Positions 1 to 6,741 of a stretch of 56,675 nt of DNA are shown here, one piece after another. Within the stretch, counting starts at the first letter, position 1; the number at the start of each line of letters is the position of its first letter. Below the pieces are notes generated by a model, which made no database searches, was not told where the DNA came from, and saw only the letters and a program-made list of their open reading frames with translations. A program made the position numbers and the translations under genes. The DNA comes from a virus: IMG/VR virus record IMGVR_UViG_3300044953_000632, positions 1 to 56,675 of that record; one strand, given 5' to 3'.

Positions 1-15
1 CCTAATAAGGTGATG

Positions 16-275
16 CTAAAGGATACCCCCCTAGTTTAGGCTAGAGGGGTCCTGAGTGTTTTTAATGAACTAGCCACATCCACACTCAAAAAGTGCTAGT
101 CTTCCGACTCAGAGATTATCTTCCCTAAAGGATAGTCTTCTACATAAGTCCTCTTGGTATTTTATCTCCTTTAGCCATCCTAAAATGGCATGTCGAATAA
201 TTGTGTGTCTTCTTGACATCTCTTAAGAACCGCTTACGATTATTAGAGATGCCAAGTAAGAAAATAACAATCCTC
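16..275. repeat. Structured tandem repeat, copy A
   Basis: This is the first of two related non-coding units; the second is at 324-574. The copies share a start (CTAAAGG, then a CCCCCTAG...CTAGaGGGG hairpin and the block TCCTGAGTGTTTTT) and an end (CGCTTACGATTATTAGAGAT, then CCAAGTAAGAAAATAACAAT). The middle differs in sequence but keeps pairing: ACTAGC at 69-74 with GCTAGT at 95-100, and GCCAT/ATGGC near 175-190. No convincing reading frame covers it. Whether it is an RNA gene, a DNA-level signal, or which strand is transcribed cannot be told from the sequence. Confidence 0.7.
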
Positions 276-293
276 CATTTCTAGATACCAAAT

Positions 294-335
294 GGTACCC
301 TTTAGGTGCACCGTTATGTGCAGCTAAAGGGTACC
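294..335. other. Long hairpin between the two structured repeats
   Basis: GGTACCCTTTAG at 294-305 pairs perfectly with CTAAAGGGTACC at 324-335. Inside it TGCAC pairs with GTGCA, leaving a six-base loop and one internal mismatch. The right arm is the beginning of repeat copy B. There is no T-run next to it on either strand, so a simple terminator is not supported. Confidence 0.65.
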
Positions 336-574
336 CCCTAGTTTAGGGTTTAGGCTAGGGGGGTCCTGAGTGTTTTTCTTTTAGACTATCCAACATTTAC
401 ACTCCAAATGATGGCAGTCTCTCGACCAGGATAGTCTTCTACCGTCGTAGTTGACATCCTTTTTCTCTTTAGCCACCCTAAAATGGCAATGTCAGGGCTG
501 TCGAGTGTCTTCTTGACATCTCTAATAACCGCTTACGATTATTAGAGATACCAAGTAAGAAAATAACAATCCTC
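324..574. repeat. Structured tandem repeat, copy B
   Basis: This is the second copy of the unit at 16-275. The hairpin block near its left end is longer (CCCCTAG ... CTAGGGG around TTTAGGGTTTAGG). The central pairing is GACTATCC at 384-391 with GGATAGTC at 429-436. The 3' stem is a perfect 11 bp, 518-528 with 539-549, loop CCGCTTACGA. In copy A the same stem is partly broken, but its loop and 3' arm are conserved. Differences that keep helices in the middle region point to selection on structure. Confidence 0.7.
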
Positions 575-923
575 TTACTTGACACCTGGGAGAATGAAAA
601 AGTACCTACAGGGTATTTCGCCTGTAGATACCGCGCTAACCCACAAATCAATATTACAATGATCAAAGTCGGGGTCAGATCCTTTGATCAAGGGAGATAC
701 CTTCATGAAACAGTTTATTAGCGGGTGTTTCACTTCCACTAAATCAACTTGAAGGATACTCTGGTTCCTCCATGTATAAACGGATATACATGAAACGCAG
801 CCTATAGAACTGTACAGTTCTACAGGAATACCTATGCTTATAACCCTATTTATACTCGCATAGTCGAGTTGAGGGGAAGAAATGTTTTTTAGGCACTTCT
901 TCCCCTCGGAGACAATGTACTTG
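575..923. other. Gene-free stretch rich in hairpins
   Basis: No credible gene lies between the repeats and the stop of the gene at 924. The stretch contains several inverted repeats: 606-612 with 621-627, 660-668 with 682-690 (9 bp), 772-778 with 785-791, a perfect 18-base palindrome at 805-822 (TAGAACTGTACAGTTCTA), and an 11-bp stem 871-881 with 897-907. The last hairpin lies just past the end of the minus-strand lysis operon and may stabilise or end that mRNA. The 18-base palindrome could also be a repressor site. Confidence 0.5.
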
Positions 924-1313
924 TTACTGATGATCCTTCTGGTAGTCACGCCAGCAAGAATCGTCGCCCTCAAACGGGGAATCTCCCATCAACCGGGGGT
1001 CGATAGGAGTGTTTGGCGTATTGGAGGCGTTTGCTTCTCCCAAACCCATGATCTGATTCAGAGAGGGATCTGAATTTTGTATCATAGGTTTGAACTTCTG
1101 CTGCAACTTCCTCATTTCCTCGTGAGCTGCAGCGTACGAAACTGTTTTCCAGAATCCGGCTTTAGTTTTCACTATTCCGGACGCCCAATTGCAGAACCGG
1201 AGGATGACCTGTGCATCCTCGGACATGGCATCATCAAGGCTGTTGTTGTCATGAGTGTACCATGCGTTCTTAAAGAGCGACAACGTCACGAACTTAGGTG
1301 GCGTTACATTCAC
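924..1313 (-). CDS. Hypothetical protein downstream of lysozyme
   Basis: A 129-residue soluble protein that I do not recognise. It starts at a GTG whose bases overlap the TGA of the lysozyme gene (GTGA), with AAGGGAG just upstream, so the two genes look translationally coupled. The central part is rich in charged and aromatic residues (FCNWASGIVKTKAGFWKTV). The C-terminal third is polar and low-complexity (NTPNTPIDPR). There is no signal peptide or membrane segment. The position suggests a late role next to lysis, but no function can be assigned. Confidence 0.7.
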   Translation of the reverse strand: MNVTPPKFVTLSLFKNAWYTHDNNSLDDAMSEDAQVILRFCNWASGIVKTKAGFWKTVSYAAAHEEMRKLQQKFKPMIQNSDPSLNQIMGLGEANASNTPNTPIDPRLMGDSPFEGDDSCWRDYQKDHQ

Positions 1314-1702
1314 TTGAGCTCCCTTCTGACCTTGGCCCAGTAGGCCTCGGTCTTCTTGTTAAGGTGACCCCTGGGACCACCATTGTGTATACGTGCGTAC
1401 ACTTCATTTGAGACCCCCTTGGGAGCGTAGCGTTTCATGTAGGCTCGTACGATCTTGCAAGAGTACTCTGGGTTGTAGCAGTCGGCGTATGTGCCGCCGA
1501 TGCTCTTGTCGTATTCAACAGCATCCCTCCAGTATCCGTAATGGATTTGGTAGGGACCAATCGCTCGACCATTGTCTCCAACGGCTTTGTCGTTGCCGCT
1601 AGATTCTACTTGACGAATTGCCGCAAGCAGCTCATCTGATTGGCCGTACGACGGCGGGCAGAACAGAAGGCTGGCGACCATGATGCACACAAGCTTTTTC
1701 AT
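1310..1702 (-). CDS. Exported i-type (destabilase-like) lysozyme
   Basis: A predicted muramidase of 130 residues. The start is the internal ATG at 1702, because AGGAGACAATGGT sits directly before it; the reading frame is open 17 codons further up without such a site. Residues 1-20 form a signal peptide (basic MKK, hydrophobic core, PPSYG). The mature part matches i-type lysozymes: QVESSG with E33, VGDNG with D43 as the likely acid/base pair, GPYQI at 49-53, AYMKRY at 87-92, IHNGGP at 105-110 and a TEAYW end. Invertebrate members carry many disulfides; here only C75 and C82 remain in the mature protein. Export by the host Sec system would let it reach the cell wall without a classical holin. 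Confidence 0.85.
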   Translation of the reverse strand: MKKLVCIMVASLLFCPPSYGQSDELLAAIRQVESSGNDKAVGDNGRAIGPYQIHYGYWRDAVEYDKSIGGTYADCYNPEYSCKIVRAYMKRYAPKGVSNEVYARIHNGGPRGHLNKKTEAYWAKVRRELK

Positions 1703-1764
1703 ACCATTGTCTCCTATGTTAAAGCAGCTGCAAACCAGGAGGAACGCCCTCATGGTTAAACCTG

Positions 1765-1785
1765 GATCTTATGCTCCTTAAGATC
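1765..1785 (-). other. Hairpin with AGGAG in its loop, lysozyme leader
   Basis: Read on the minus strand, GATCTTA and TAAGATC pair around the loop AGGAGCA. The exposed AGGAG is about 20 bases before the first in-frame ATG of the lysozyme frame, too far for normal initiation. It may be a leftover or regulatory ribosome-binding element. Confidence 0.4.
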
Positions 1786-1850
1786 TAAGATTTAGAGAAA
1801 GATGAAGACAACCCTCGGAGTTTAACCTGGCGAGAAGGGCTGTTTGGGGG

Positions 1851-1881
1851 ATGTAATACTGACCTTAGACCAGTATTACAT
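1851..1881. other. Inverted repeat upstream of lysozyme
   Basis: ATGTAATACTG at 1851-1861 pairs with CAGTATTACAT at 1871-1881 around a nine-base spacer. It lies between the stop of the small acidic gene at 1908 and the lysozyme leader. No clear T-run follows on the minus strand, so this is either a weak terminator or an operator-like site. Confidence 0.5.
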
Positions 1882-1907
1882 AATACTAACTTATTACATG
1901 GTTAATT

Positions 1908-2129
1908 TTAGTATATATCGTCATCGTCGTCATCGTCGTTTTCCTCTATTTCGACGATGAAATTTGGCGACTTTTTATTAGTTTTTTTGGCAGTATAGCA
2001 TTGTTCACCAATTATGCTCAAGTTATTTGAGAAATTAAGCTGAGCTTTTTCGTAGTCTTTCTTGGTTATATATGTAGATACTATTATGTCGACGTACGAA
2101 AAGTTGTTTTCTTTTTTTCGTCTGCCCAT
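1908..2129 (-). CDS. Small protein with poly-aspartate tail
   Basis: A 73-residue protein of unknown function. A good ribosome binding site (AAAGGTAG) precedes the ATG. The N-terminus is basic (MGRRKKENN). The C-terminus is a run of glutamates and seven aspartates ending in IY, encoded by a GTC/ATC trinucleotide run that probably changes length easily. The middle (YVDIIVSTYITKKDYEKAQ) could be a small folded domain. An acidic tail like this is common in proteins that mimic DNA or bind basic partners, but that is only a guess. Confidence 0.65.
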   Translation of the reverse strand: MGRRKKENNFSYVDIIVSTYITKKDYEKAQLNFSNNLSIIGEQCYTAKKTNKKSPNFIVEIEENDDDDDDDIY

Positions 2130-2202
2130 AACTACCTTTAATATCTAACTTTAAAGCTCTTACGAACTCTATAAACTATTGTAACCAACATTCGCACTTT
2201 AT

Positions 2203-2871
2203 TTAGCTGCCTAAATTCATCGTTTCAATAAGCGGATTTTTGTCAATTACGATTCCGCATGACACTATTGGCTTCTTAAGGAAGGCCTGACTGTATTTCA
2301 TGAATATATGATTCCTATCTACTCCGCAACCTACATTCATTCCCCACACTTTTGCCGTTGGTCCCGCCTGATACCATATGCCGCAAGCGGAATGGTAGTG
2401 CCCTATTACTGTGGACTGCATTCTCATCTTGGCTGCTGCAAAGGCTGGATGTTGCCCTCCCCCCACCCCTTCTCCGTGATAATAGTAGATTCCGTCTATC
2501 TCAACATTTTCCTTCCATTTCCATTTAGGGGTGTTATAAAGATTGTTAAATTCCTTCAGATATATTTTCGGAATTCCCATCTTTGCGTTTAGACGCATGA
2601 CCCTCATGTCGTGATTTCCAATCGTTATATCCAATTCTGGAAAAGCTTTGTATAGTTTTTGCACCTGATCATAGGCTTGTTCAAACTCTTGCTTTGCCCC
2701 GGGATTGTCGGGGTGTTTGTCGTGGAACGATATGCAGTGATGGTCTAGGACATCTCCAATATGTACGAACCTGTCTATTTTCCATTTTTTAGCGGTGTTT
2801 TGCAAAAAAGAGATGTAGTTTTTGTGCATGGCGGGAACGTGAGTGTCTCCAATAACAAGTACTCTGCTCAT
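2203..2871 (-). CDS. Calcineurin-like metallophosphoesterase
   Basis: A 222-residue two-metal phosphoesterase. The metal-binding motifs appear in order: GDTH near residue 8, GDVLDHH near 41, GNHD near 85 and GHYHS near 158. The start at 2871 is chosen because AGGAGACCC precedes that ATG; the frame is open 17 codons further up without support. The substrate could be a phosphodiester in RNA or DNA or a small signalling nucleotide. It stands alone rather than beside an SbcC partner, and it is distinct from the SbcD-like gene at 44684. The strong terminator at 2974-3007 separates it from the propeller gene upstream. Confidence 0.85.
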   Translation of the reverse strand: MSRVLVIGDTHVPAMHKNYISFLQNTAKKWKIDRFVHIGDVLDHHCISFHDKHPDNPGAKQEFEQAYDQVQKLYKAFPELDITIGNHDMRVMRLNAKMGIPKIYLKEFNNLYNTPKWKWKENVEIDGIYYYHGEGVGGGQHPAFAAAKMRMQSTVIGHYHSACGIWYQAGPTAKVWGMNVGCGVDRNHIFMKYSQAFLKKPIVSCGIVIDKNPLIETMNLGS

Positions 2872-2973
2872 AGGGTCTCCTGGGGCTGTAAGTGCAGACG
2901 TTGACAGCTTAAGGACCATCACTTACGGTTGTCAAGTTGGTATGTATATTGATCGACATTATTTGCCATAGCT

Positions 2974-3007
2974 AAAAAAACCTGAGTACGTCGGAGTACT
3001 CAGGTTT
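2974..3007 (-). terminator. Intrinsic terminator of the first propeller gene
   Basis: AAACCTGAGTAC and GTACTCAGGTTT form a 12-bp stem with loop GTCGGA. On the minus strand it is followed by a run of seven U. It ends the transcript of the gene at 3098-4039. A near-copy of this hairpin is at 4161-4192. Confidence 0.9.
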
Positions 3008-3097
3008 GCAGCTAGAAGAAGAAACACTCAGGGAGCAAAGAAGGAAGAGTGCAACTTCTTTTCTTCCTCACTTCCCCCATGTGTAGTCCTTGTAGTC

Positions 3098-4039
3098 CTA
3101 CCATGGCACAACCTTGCACCAATCCAGGAGCCGCTTCGCTGCATACTTGCCAATAACGCCCTCGATTCGTTCAACTTCTCCCCCTATGTCCTTAAAGGGC
3201 ATATGTCCCTTATTACATAAAGGGCATAGTATGCTCCCTTTTGGAACATTTTGCAAGGGGGAATGAGAAGAAAGCAAGCCAAAAATGGCAAGAGAAAAAT
3301 CCGCCGCCTCCTGAGAAGAACCTTCAACCGGCGCACCCCACGAGACGACGGTGCCGTTCGCCAGCCGGGCAGCTGTGCGAAAACGGCACGCCGCGACCCG
3401 CACCACACCAGTCAGATCTTCTGGCACATCCGTTTGGCCGTGGTCGTTCCACCCCCATGCAACGATGGTGCCGTCCGACTTGAGCGCAACTGTGTGGTGA
3501 ACGCCAGCCGCGACTTGCACCACGCCCATCAGGCCTTTTGGCACATCCGTTTGGCCGTTAATGCCCCACCCCCACGCCACAACAGTACCGTTCGACCTCA
3601 ACGCAACTATGTGGTAAGCGCCCGCCACGACTTGCACCACGCCCGTCAGGCCTTTTGGCACATCCGTTTGGCTGCTTCCGCTGTTCCCCCACACGACGAC
3701 GGTGCCGTCCGACTTGAGCGCAACTGTGTGTGCATAGCCCGTCGCGACTTGCACTACGCCCGTCAGGCCTTTTGGCACATCCGTTTGGCCGTTCTCGTTG
3801 TACCCCCACGCGACGACTGTGCCGTCCGACTTGAGAGCAACTGTGTGGCCCCAGCCAGCCGCGACTTGCACCACGCCCGTCAGGCCTTTTGGCACATCTA
3901 TCGCAACATCTCTTTGGCGGGCGTTGTTGTACCCCCACACCACAACAGTACCATCCGACTTGAGCGCAACTATGTATCCACGGCCCGGCTCAACTTGCAA
4001 AATACCTGTGGAATCGACGAGTTCGCTAGATGCTTCCAT
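3098..4039 (-). CDS. BLIP-II/RCC1-type beta-propeller repeat protein, copy 1
   Basis: A 313-residue protein with six repeats of 39 residues (117 bases at DNA level). The unit reads VPKGLTGVVQVAAG, two variable residues, HTVALKSDGTVV, one variable residue, WG, then a variable turn before GQTD. The period and the WG...GQT(T/D)VP...AG..H..AL pattern match the seven-bladed propeller of Streptomyces BLIP-II more closely than longer RCC1 units. AAGGAG precedes the ATG. The last ~60 residues leave the repeat and contain CPLC plus a segment resembling part of the MoxR protein at 13715. A role in binding another protein is likely; the target is unknown. Confidence 0.85.
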   Translation of the reverse strand: MEASSELVDSTGILQVEPGRGYIVALKSDGTVVVWGYNNARQRDVAIDVPKGLTGVVQVAAGWGHTVALKSDGTVVAWGYNENGQTDVPKGLTGVVQVATGYAHTVALKSDGTVVVWGNSGSSQTDVPKGLTGVVQVVAGAYHIVALRSNGTVVAWGWGINGQTDVPKGLMGVVQVAAGVHHTVALKSDGTIVAWGWNDHGQTDVPEDLTGVVRVAACRFRTAARLANGTVVSWGAPVEGSSQEAADFSLAIFGLLSSHSPLQNVPKGSILCPLCNKGHMPFKDIGGEVERIEGVIGKYAAKRLLDWCKVVPW

Positions 4040-4160
4040 TGGTCTCCTTCGAGGGGTTATATTGTTTTGGCTATTCGGCAGAGTTGCCGAAATACCTATA
4101 ACTCCTCTTCTATATAGTGACTCAATATGAGGCTATTTTTAGTCTAATTATTTAATAGCT
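4040..4160 (-). promoter_or_regulatory. Promoter and leader of propeller gene copy 1
   Basis: Reading towards the gene there is an A/T-rich block (ATTAAATAATTAGACTAAAA), then CTATATAG, then TTATAGGTATTTCGGC with a hairpin TTCGGC/GCCGAA, then AACAATATA and AAGGAGACCA before the ATG. The same order of elements occurs upstream of four more genes in this zone (4789, 5981, 6742, 7008). A -10-like box at the TATA stretch and a start near TATAGG are inferred from that conservation. Confidence 0.6.
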
Positions 4161-4192
4161 AAAAAAAACCTGAGTACGTCGGAGTACTCAGG
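4161..4192 (-). terminator. Intrinsic terminator of the second propeller gene
   Basis: CCTGAGTAC at 4169-4177 pairs with GTACTCAGG at 4184-4192 around GTCGGA. On the minus strand a run of eight U follows. It is nearly identical to the terminator at 2974-3007, so the whole transcription unit, not just the coding part, was duplicated. Confidence 0.9.
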
Positions 4193-4221
4193 TCTGAGCA
4201 CGCCGGGCTGGGCGTACTCAG

Positions 4222-4788
4222 TTAGTTCGCGGGGACTCTTCCCCACGCAACAACGGTGCCGTCCTGCTTCCAGGCAACTGTGTGCTCCTCGCCCGCTGAG
4301 ACTTCCACCACGCCCGTCAGATCTTCTGGCACAGTGGTTTGGCCCCAGCCGTTGTCCCCCCAACATACGACGGTGCCGTCCGACTTGAGCGCAACTGTGT
4401 GTAACTCGCCCGCCGCGACTTGCACAACGTCCGTCAGGCCTTTTGGCACACTCGTTTGGCCCCTGCCGTTCCCGCCCCACTCAACAACGGTGCCGTCCGA
4501 CTTGAGCGCAACTGTGTGTACATAGCCCGCCGCGACTTGCACAACGTCCGTCAGGCCTTTTGGCACATCCGTTTGGCCGCAGCCGTTCCACCCCCACACC
4601 ACAACAGTACCATCCGACTTCACAGCAACTGTGTGTGCTTCGCCCGCCGCGACTTGCACCACACCAGTCAGATCTTCTGGCACAGTGGTTTGGCCACTGC
4701 CGTTCCCGCCCCACTCAACAACGGTGCCGTCCGACTTGAGCGCAACTGTGTGGCAACTGGGATCCCACTTAAATGTCTTCACAAGCAT
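4222..4788 (-). CDS. BLIP-II/RCC1-type beta-propeller repeat protein, copy 2
   Basis: A 188-residue paralogue of the protein at 3098-4039 with one partial and four complete 39-residue repeats. The consensus and DNA are almost the same as in copy 1. Differences fall mainly in the two residues before HTVAL (EA, YV, EL, EE) and in the turn after WG (GNGS, WNGC, GNGR, DNGW). The start at 4788 is the first ATG after the conserved leader; the open frame further up runs through the leader hairpin. Its site AGAAAGAGAA is weaker than in copy 1. Five blades alone would not close a BLIP-II-like ring, so it may form dimers or be a shortened copy. Confidence 0.8.
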   Translation of the reverse strand: MLVKTFKWDPSCHTVALKSDGTVVEWGGNGSGQTTVPEDLTGVVQVAAGEAHTVAVKSDGTVVVWGWNGCGQTDVPKGLTDVVQVAAGYVHTVALKSDGTVVEWGGNGRGQTSVPKGLTDVVQVAAGELHTVALKSDGTVVCWGDNGWGQTTVPEDLTGVVEVSAGEEHTVAWKQDGTVVAWGRVPAN

Positions 4789-4911
4789 TTGTGTTCTCTT
4801 TCTGAGGTCTATATTGTTTTGGCAGTCCGACAACGTTGTCGGAATACCTATAGGACCTCCATGCACTTATATCACAATATAAGGCTATTTTTAGTCTAAT
4901 TATTTAATAGC
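4789..4911 (-). promoter_or_regulatory. Promoter and leader of propeller gene copy 2
   Basis: The order is the same as for copy 1: the A/T-rich block TTAAATAATTAGACTAAAAA, ATATTGTGATATAAG, CCTATAGGTATTC, a perfect hairpin TCCGACAACGTTGTCGGA, then AACAATATA and the ribosome binding site. The hairpin sequence differs from copy 1 while its position and stem are kept. Confidence 0.6.
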
Positions 4912-4953
4912 TAAAAAAGATCTTAGTGTGTCTGGCCCGACACACTAAGATCT
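4912..4953 (-). terminator. Intrinsic terminator of the 313-residue membrane protein gene
   Basis: AGATCTTAGTGTGTC at 4918-4932 pairs perfectly over 15 bp with GACACACTAAGATCT at 4939-4953, loop TGGCCC. On the minus strand it is followed by a U-run and then the next promoter block. Confidence 0.9.
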
Positions 4954-5038
4954 GAAATAACCCTAGCGTTTTGCCGGTGCAGCCGTTGGCTCCCCTTGCA
5001 AATTAGAACGATAGGGTCTTTACTTGCTTCTCTGACAC

Positions 5039-5980
5039 TCAGCGATTCCACCACCAGCTGAAAAACTGACCCCAGCTGGGATTGGCAAATGACTCAAGCT
5101 CACGCTCGTCATTTATTCGCTCGCTTTGGATGACCTCCACGACTTCTGCACAGCGAGGCTCCCCCTTGCTAGCGAAGGACTCGATGACGCCCTCGTACTC
5201 GGGAAGATGAAGAGTTTCCTGATCGAGAACATGCTTGGTAAAGATACTACCAAGTCTAGAGACCTTGGAGGTCTTCAAGCGCTTCAATTCAGGCATGTCT
5301 TCACTTTCCAAATCAGCATATGCCGCCACCATGGTTTTGCCAAAATGGGGTACCATTTTGACTCCAGCATCCGTTGCCTCCGTGTAAAGAGTTGAATAGT
5401 CCTCACCGGAGTATAGGGGAACGAGCTCGGTCAGGATCTGGCTAGTGCTGATTTGAGCTTTTTGGCGTTCCTGCGTCTTCAGAAGACGACGGTCAACCTG
5501 TATCGCTGCCAAGTTTGCAGATTTGATCCGATCTGACAAACTTTGTGGAACCTTCGACTTGAGTCCATCCTTGTCCGAACGTATCTCGTCCTTGAGTTTA
5601 GGCGAAAGGAGCCAATCGAGATCGTGATCTGCAGGATCGCGCCAGACGATGTCATCTGATCCGAAGTTGTGATGGCGCGTTCGGAAGATGTTGAGATTCT
5701 GAATTGAGTCTCCCAATATGACTAGGAGGGTTTTGTTCTCGTCGACCGAAAGGAGCCAATCGAGATCGTGATCTGCAGGATCGCGCCAGAGGAGCGATCC
5801 GGTTGGAACCTCAGTAGCCGGAGCCGGGGCCTGGGCCTGAGTAGTGGAGATCTTGCTGTCTTGCGCCGCTACGGTAATAGGGGCAACGAGCATAGAAATC
5901 ACGAATGGGCCCACGAAACCGACAAAACAACCAACAACAAAAGTTACGGTGTGCGTGAAGATGCCTCTGATAACTGACAT
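5039..5980 (-). CDS. Signal/membrane-anchored protein with duplicated WRDPADHDLDWLLS motif
   Basis: A 313-residue protein I do not recognise. The start at the ATG near 5980 follows AGAAGGAGACAGTGACC; the frame is open back to a GTG inside the leader, which is not supported. Residues ~8-40 form a hydrophobic signal or anchor segment (FVVGCFVGFVGPFVISML), then an Ala/Pro/Gln-rich linker. The 14-residue motif WRDPADHDLDWLLS occurs twice, 48 residues apart, and is encoded by an exact 44-base direct repeat. The rest is charged and probably helical and ends in FFSWWWNR. It shares its whole promoter/leader with the gene at 6199. Confidence 0.75.
   Translation of the reverse strand: MSVIRGIFTHTVTFVVGCFVGFVGPFVISMLVAPITVAAQDSKISTTQAQAPAPATEVPTGSLLWRDPADHDLDWLLSVDENKTLLVILGDSIQNLNIFRTRHHNFGSDDIVWRDPADHDLDWLLSPKLKDEIRSDKDGLKSKVPQSLSDRIKSANLAAIQVDRRLLKTQERQKAQISTSQILTELVPLYSGEDYSTLYTEATDAGVKMVPHFGKTMVAAYADLESEDMPELKRLKTSKVSRLGSIFTKHVLDQETLHLPEYEGVIESFASKGEPRCAEVVEVIQSERINDERELESFANPSWGQFFSWWWNR
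5603..5646 (-). repeat. 44-base direct repeat, copy 1
   Basis: These 44 bases are identical to 5747-5790, 144 bases away and in the same frame of the same gene. They encode most of LLWRDPADHDLDWLLS. Such an exact match suggests a recent duplication or gene conversion. Confidence 0.85.
5747..5790 (-). repeat. 44-base direct repeat, copy 2
   Basis: Partner of 5603-5646; see that entry. The preceding residue differs (LLW versus IVW), so the exact match starts inside the motif. Confidence 0.85.
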
Positions 5981-6127
5981 GGTCACTGTCTCCTTCTGAA
6001 TGTGTTTATTAAACACATTCGAATGTGCTTTTAGGCATTCTGGAACACCCAGAATACCTATAGGCGGGTTATGTATTTATATCACAATATAGAGTCTTTT
6101 TTAACCTCATGGATACGTACAATATCT
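5981..6127 (-). promoter_or_regulatory. Promoter and leader, membrane-protein unit 1
   Basis: The unit contains ATATTGTGATATAAATACAT, CCTATAGGTATTC, the hairpin TTCTGG/CCAGAA, then a second hairpin GAATGTGTTTAATAAACACATTC and the site AGAAGGAGACAGTGACC. The block is almost base-for-base the same as 6742-6889. TATAAATA resembles the T4 late promoter core, but a sigma-70-like -10 reading is equally possible. Confidence 0.6.
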
Positions 6128-6160
6128 AAAAAAAACCCGGGCGCCTTATTAGGGCACCCG
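6128..6160 (-). terminator. Intrinsic terminator of the 180-residue membrane protein gene
   Basis: CGGGCGCC and GGCACCCG form a GC-rich stem with one mismatch around TTATTAG. On the minus strand a run of eight U follows. It is closely related to the terminator at 6889-6920. Confidence 0.85.
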
Positions 6161-6198
6161 AGTCGGAACAATAAGCGTTTGGAGTCGTCGTAACTGGC

Positions 6199-6741
6199 TC
6201 AGACTTCAGCCTTTTCGGCTTTTGCCCTGGGATGCCTGTTAGCCGGTGCCACAGGCGTTGAAACGGCATCTGCCAAATCCTTCTCTGATGGTGGCAGCTG
6301 AACAGCAGTAATTGGAGCAGAGGTCTCCTCAAACTTGGGATCAACCCCATTCCAATACTGTTTCAGCGTTTCCCGTTTGCTTAAGAAGAACGGGGTAAAT
6401 GAGAGCACCAAGAAGAGGCCGGCTGCCAAGGCAAGCAGAATGCCATTCCGCATGAACACACCAGCGGTCCAACTTCCAACGGTCGAAGTCGCGGCATTAG
6501 CAGCAGCATTAGCAGCGTATGTGGCCTGCTGAGTAGCGAAAGCGGCAGCCTCATCGAGGCCCCAAGAAAACGGATTGTACCACCGTTCCCCACTATCAAG
6601 GATAGGGGGGATAGTGAGGCTGCTCGGTACGACAGGAGTACCCATCGTAAGAACAGTAGCCTGATGAGCTGCCCAAATCAGCAGCATGGGCAGACCGACG
6701 GCGAGTAACGACGCCCACACGAACAAAAGAACCTTCTTCAT
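6199..6741 (-). CDS. Two-segment membrane protein, alanine-rich
   Basis: A 180-residue membrane protein of unknown role. The ATG at 6741 follows the same leader and ribosome binding site as the gene at 5039. Residues ~1-33 are a signal or first membrane segment (KKVLLFVWASLLAVGLPMLL). An alanine-rich stretch with aromatic residues follows (WYNPFSWGLDEAAAFATQQA), then a second strong membrane segment (GILLALAAGLFLVLSF) and a charged, proline-rich cytoplasmic tail. The topology would fit a membrane sensor or a superinfection or lysis accessory protein, but no family match is visible. Confidence 0.75.
   Translation of the reverse strand: MKKVLLFVWASLLAVGLPMLLIWAAHQATVLTMGTPVVPSSLTIPPILDSGERWYNPFSWGLDEAAAFATQQATYAANAAANAATSTVGSWTAGVFMRNGILLALAAGLFLVLSFTPFFLSKRETLKQYWNGVDPKFEETSAPITAVQLPPSEKDLADAVSTPVAPANRHPRAKAEKAEV

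Noticed and set aside
340-357. TTTAGGGTTTAGG, similar to telomere repeats
   Set aside because: Only two units, located within a hairpin loop of repeat copy B; no sign of a linear-end structure.
705-752. 15-codon plus-strand frame (MKQFISGCFTSTKST) after AGGGAGATACC
   Set aside because: A good ribosome binding site, but no plus-strand gene follows and the rest of the area is transcribed from the minus strand as far as can be seen. Too short to accept alone.
1-923. Possible tRNA genes in the structured region
   Set aside because: I found no T-arm GTTCGA-type sequence, anticodon arm or acceptor stem in a consistent cloverleaf on either strand.
575-973. Open frame of 132 codons on the minus strand
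   Set aside because: It begins at a TTG inside the gene at 924 and reads through several hairpins. Composition is irregular and there is no ribosome binding site.
1915-1945. Trinucleotide run as a stand-alone repeat element
   Set aside because: It is explained by the poly-aspartate C-terminus of the small gene at 1908.
3251-4117. Long plus-strand open frame of 288 codons
   Set aside because: It is the mirror of the 117-base repeats of the propeller gene; repeats keep the opposite frame open by chance.
3400-4760. Regularly spaced repeats that could suggest a CRISPR array
   Set aside because: The 117-base repeats are coding, in frame and diverged at codon positions; there are no short repeats with unique spacers.
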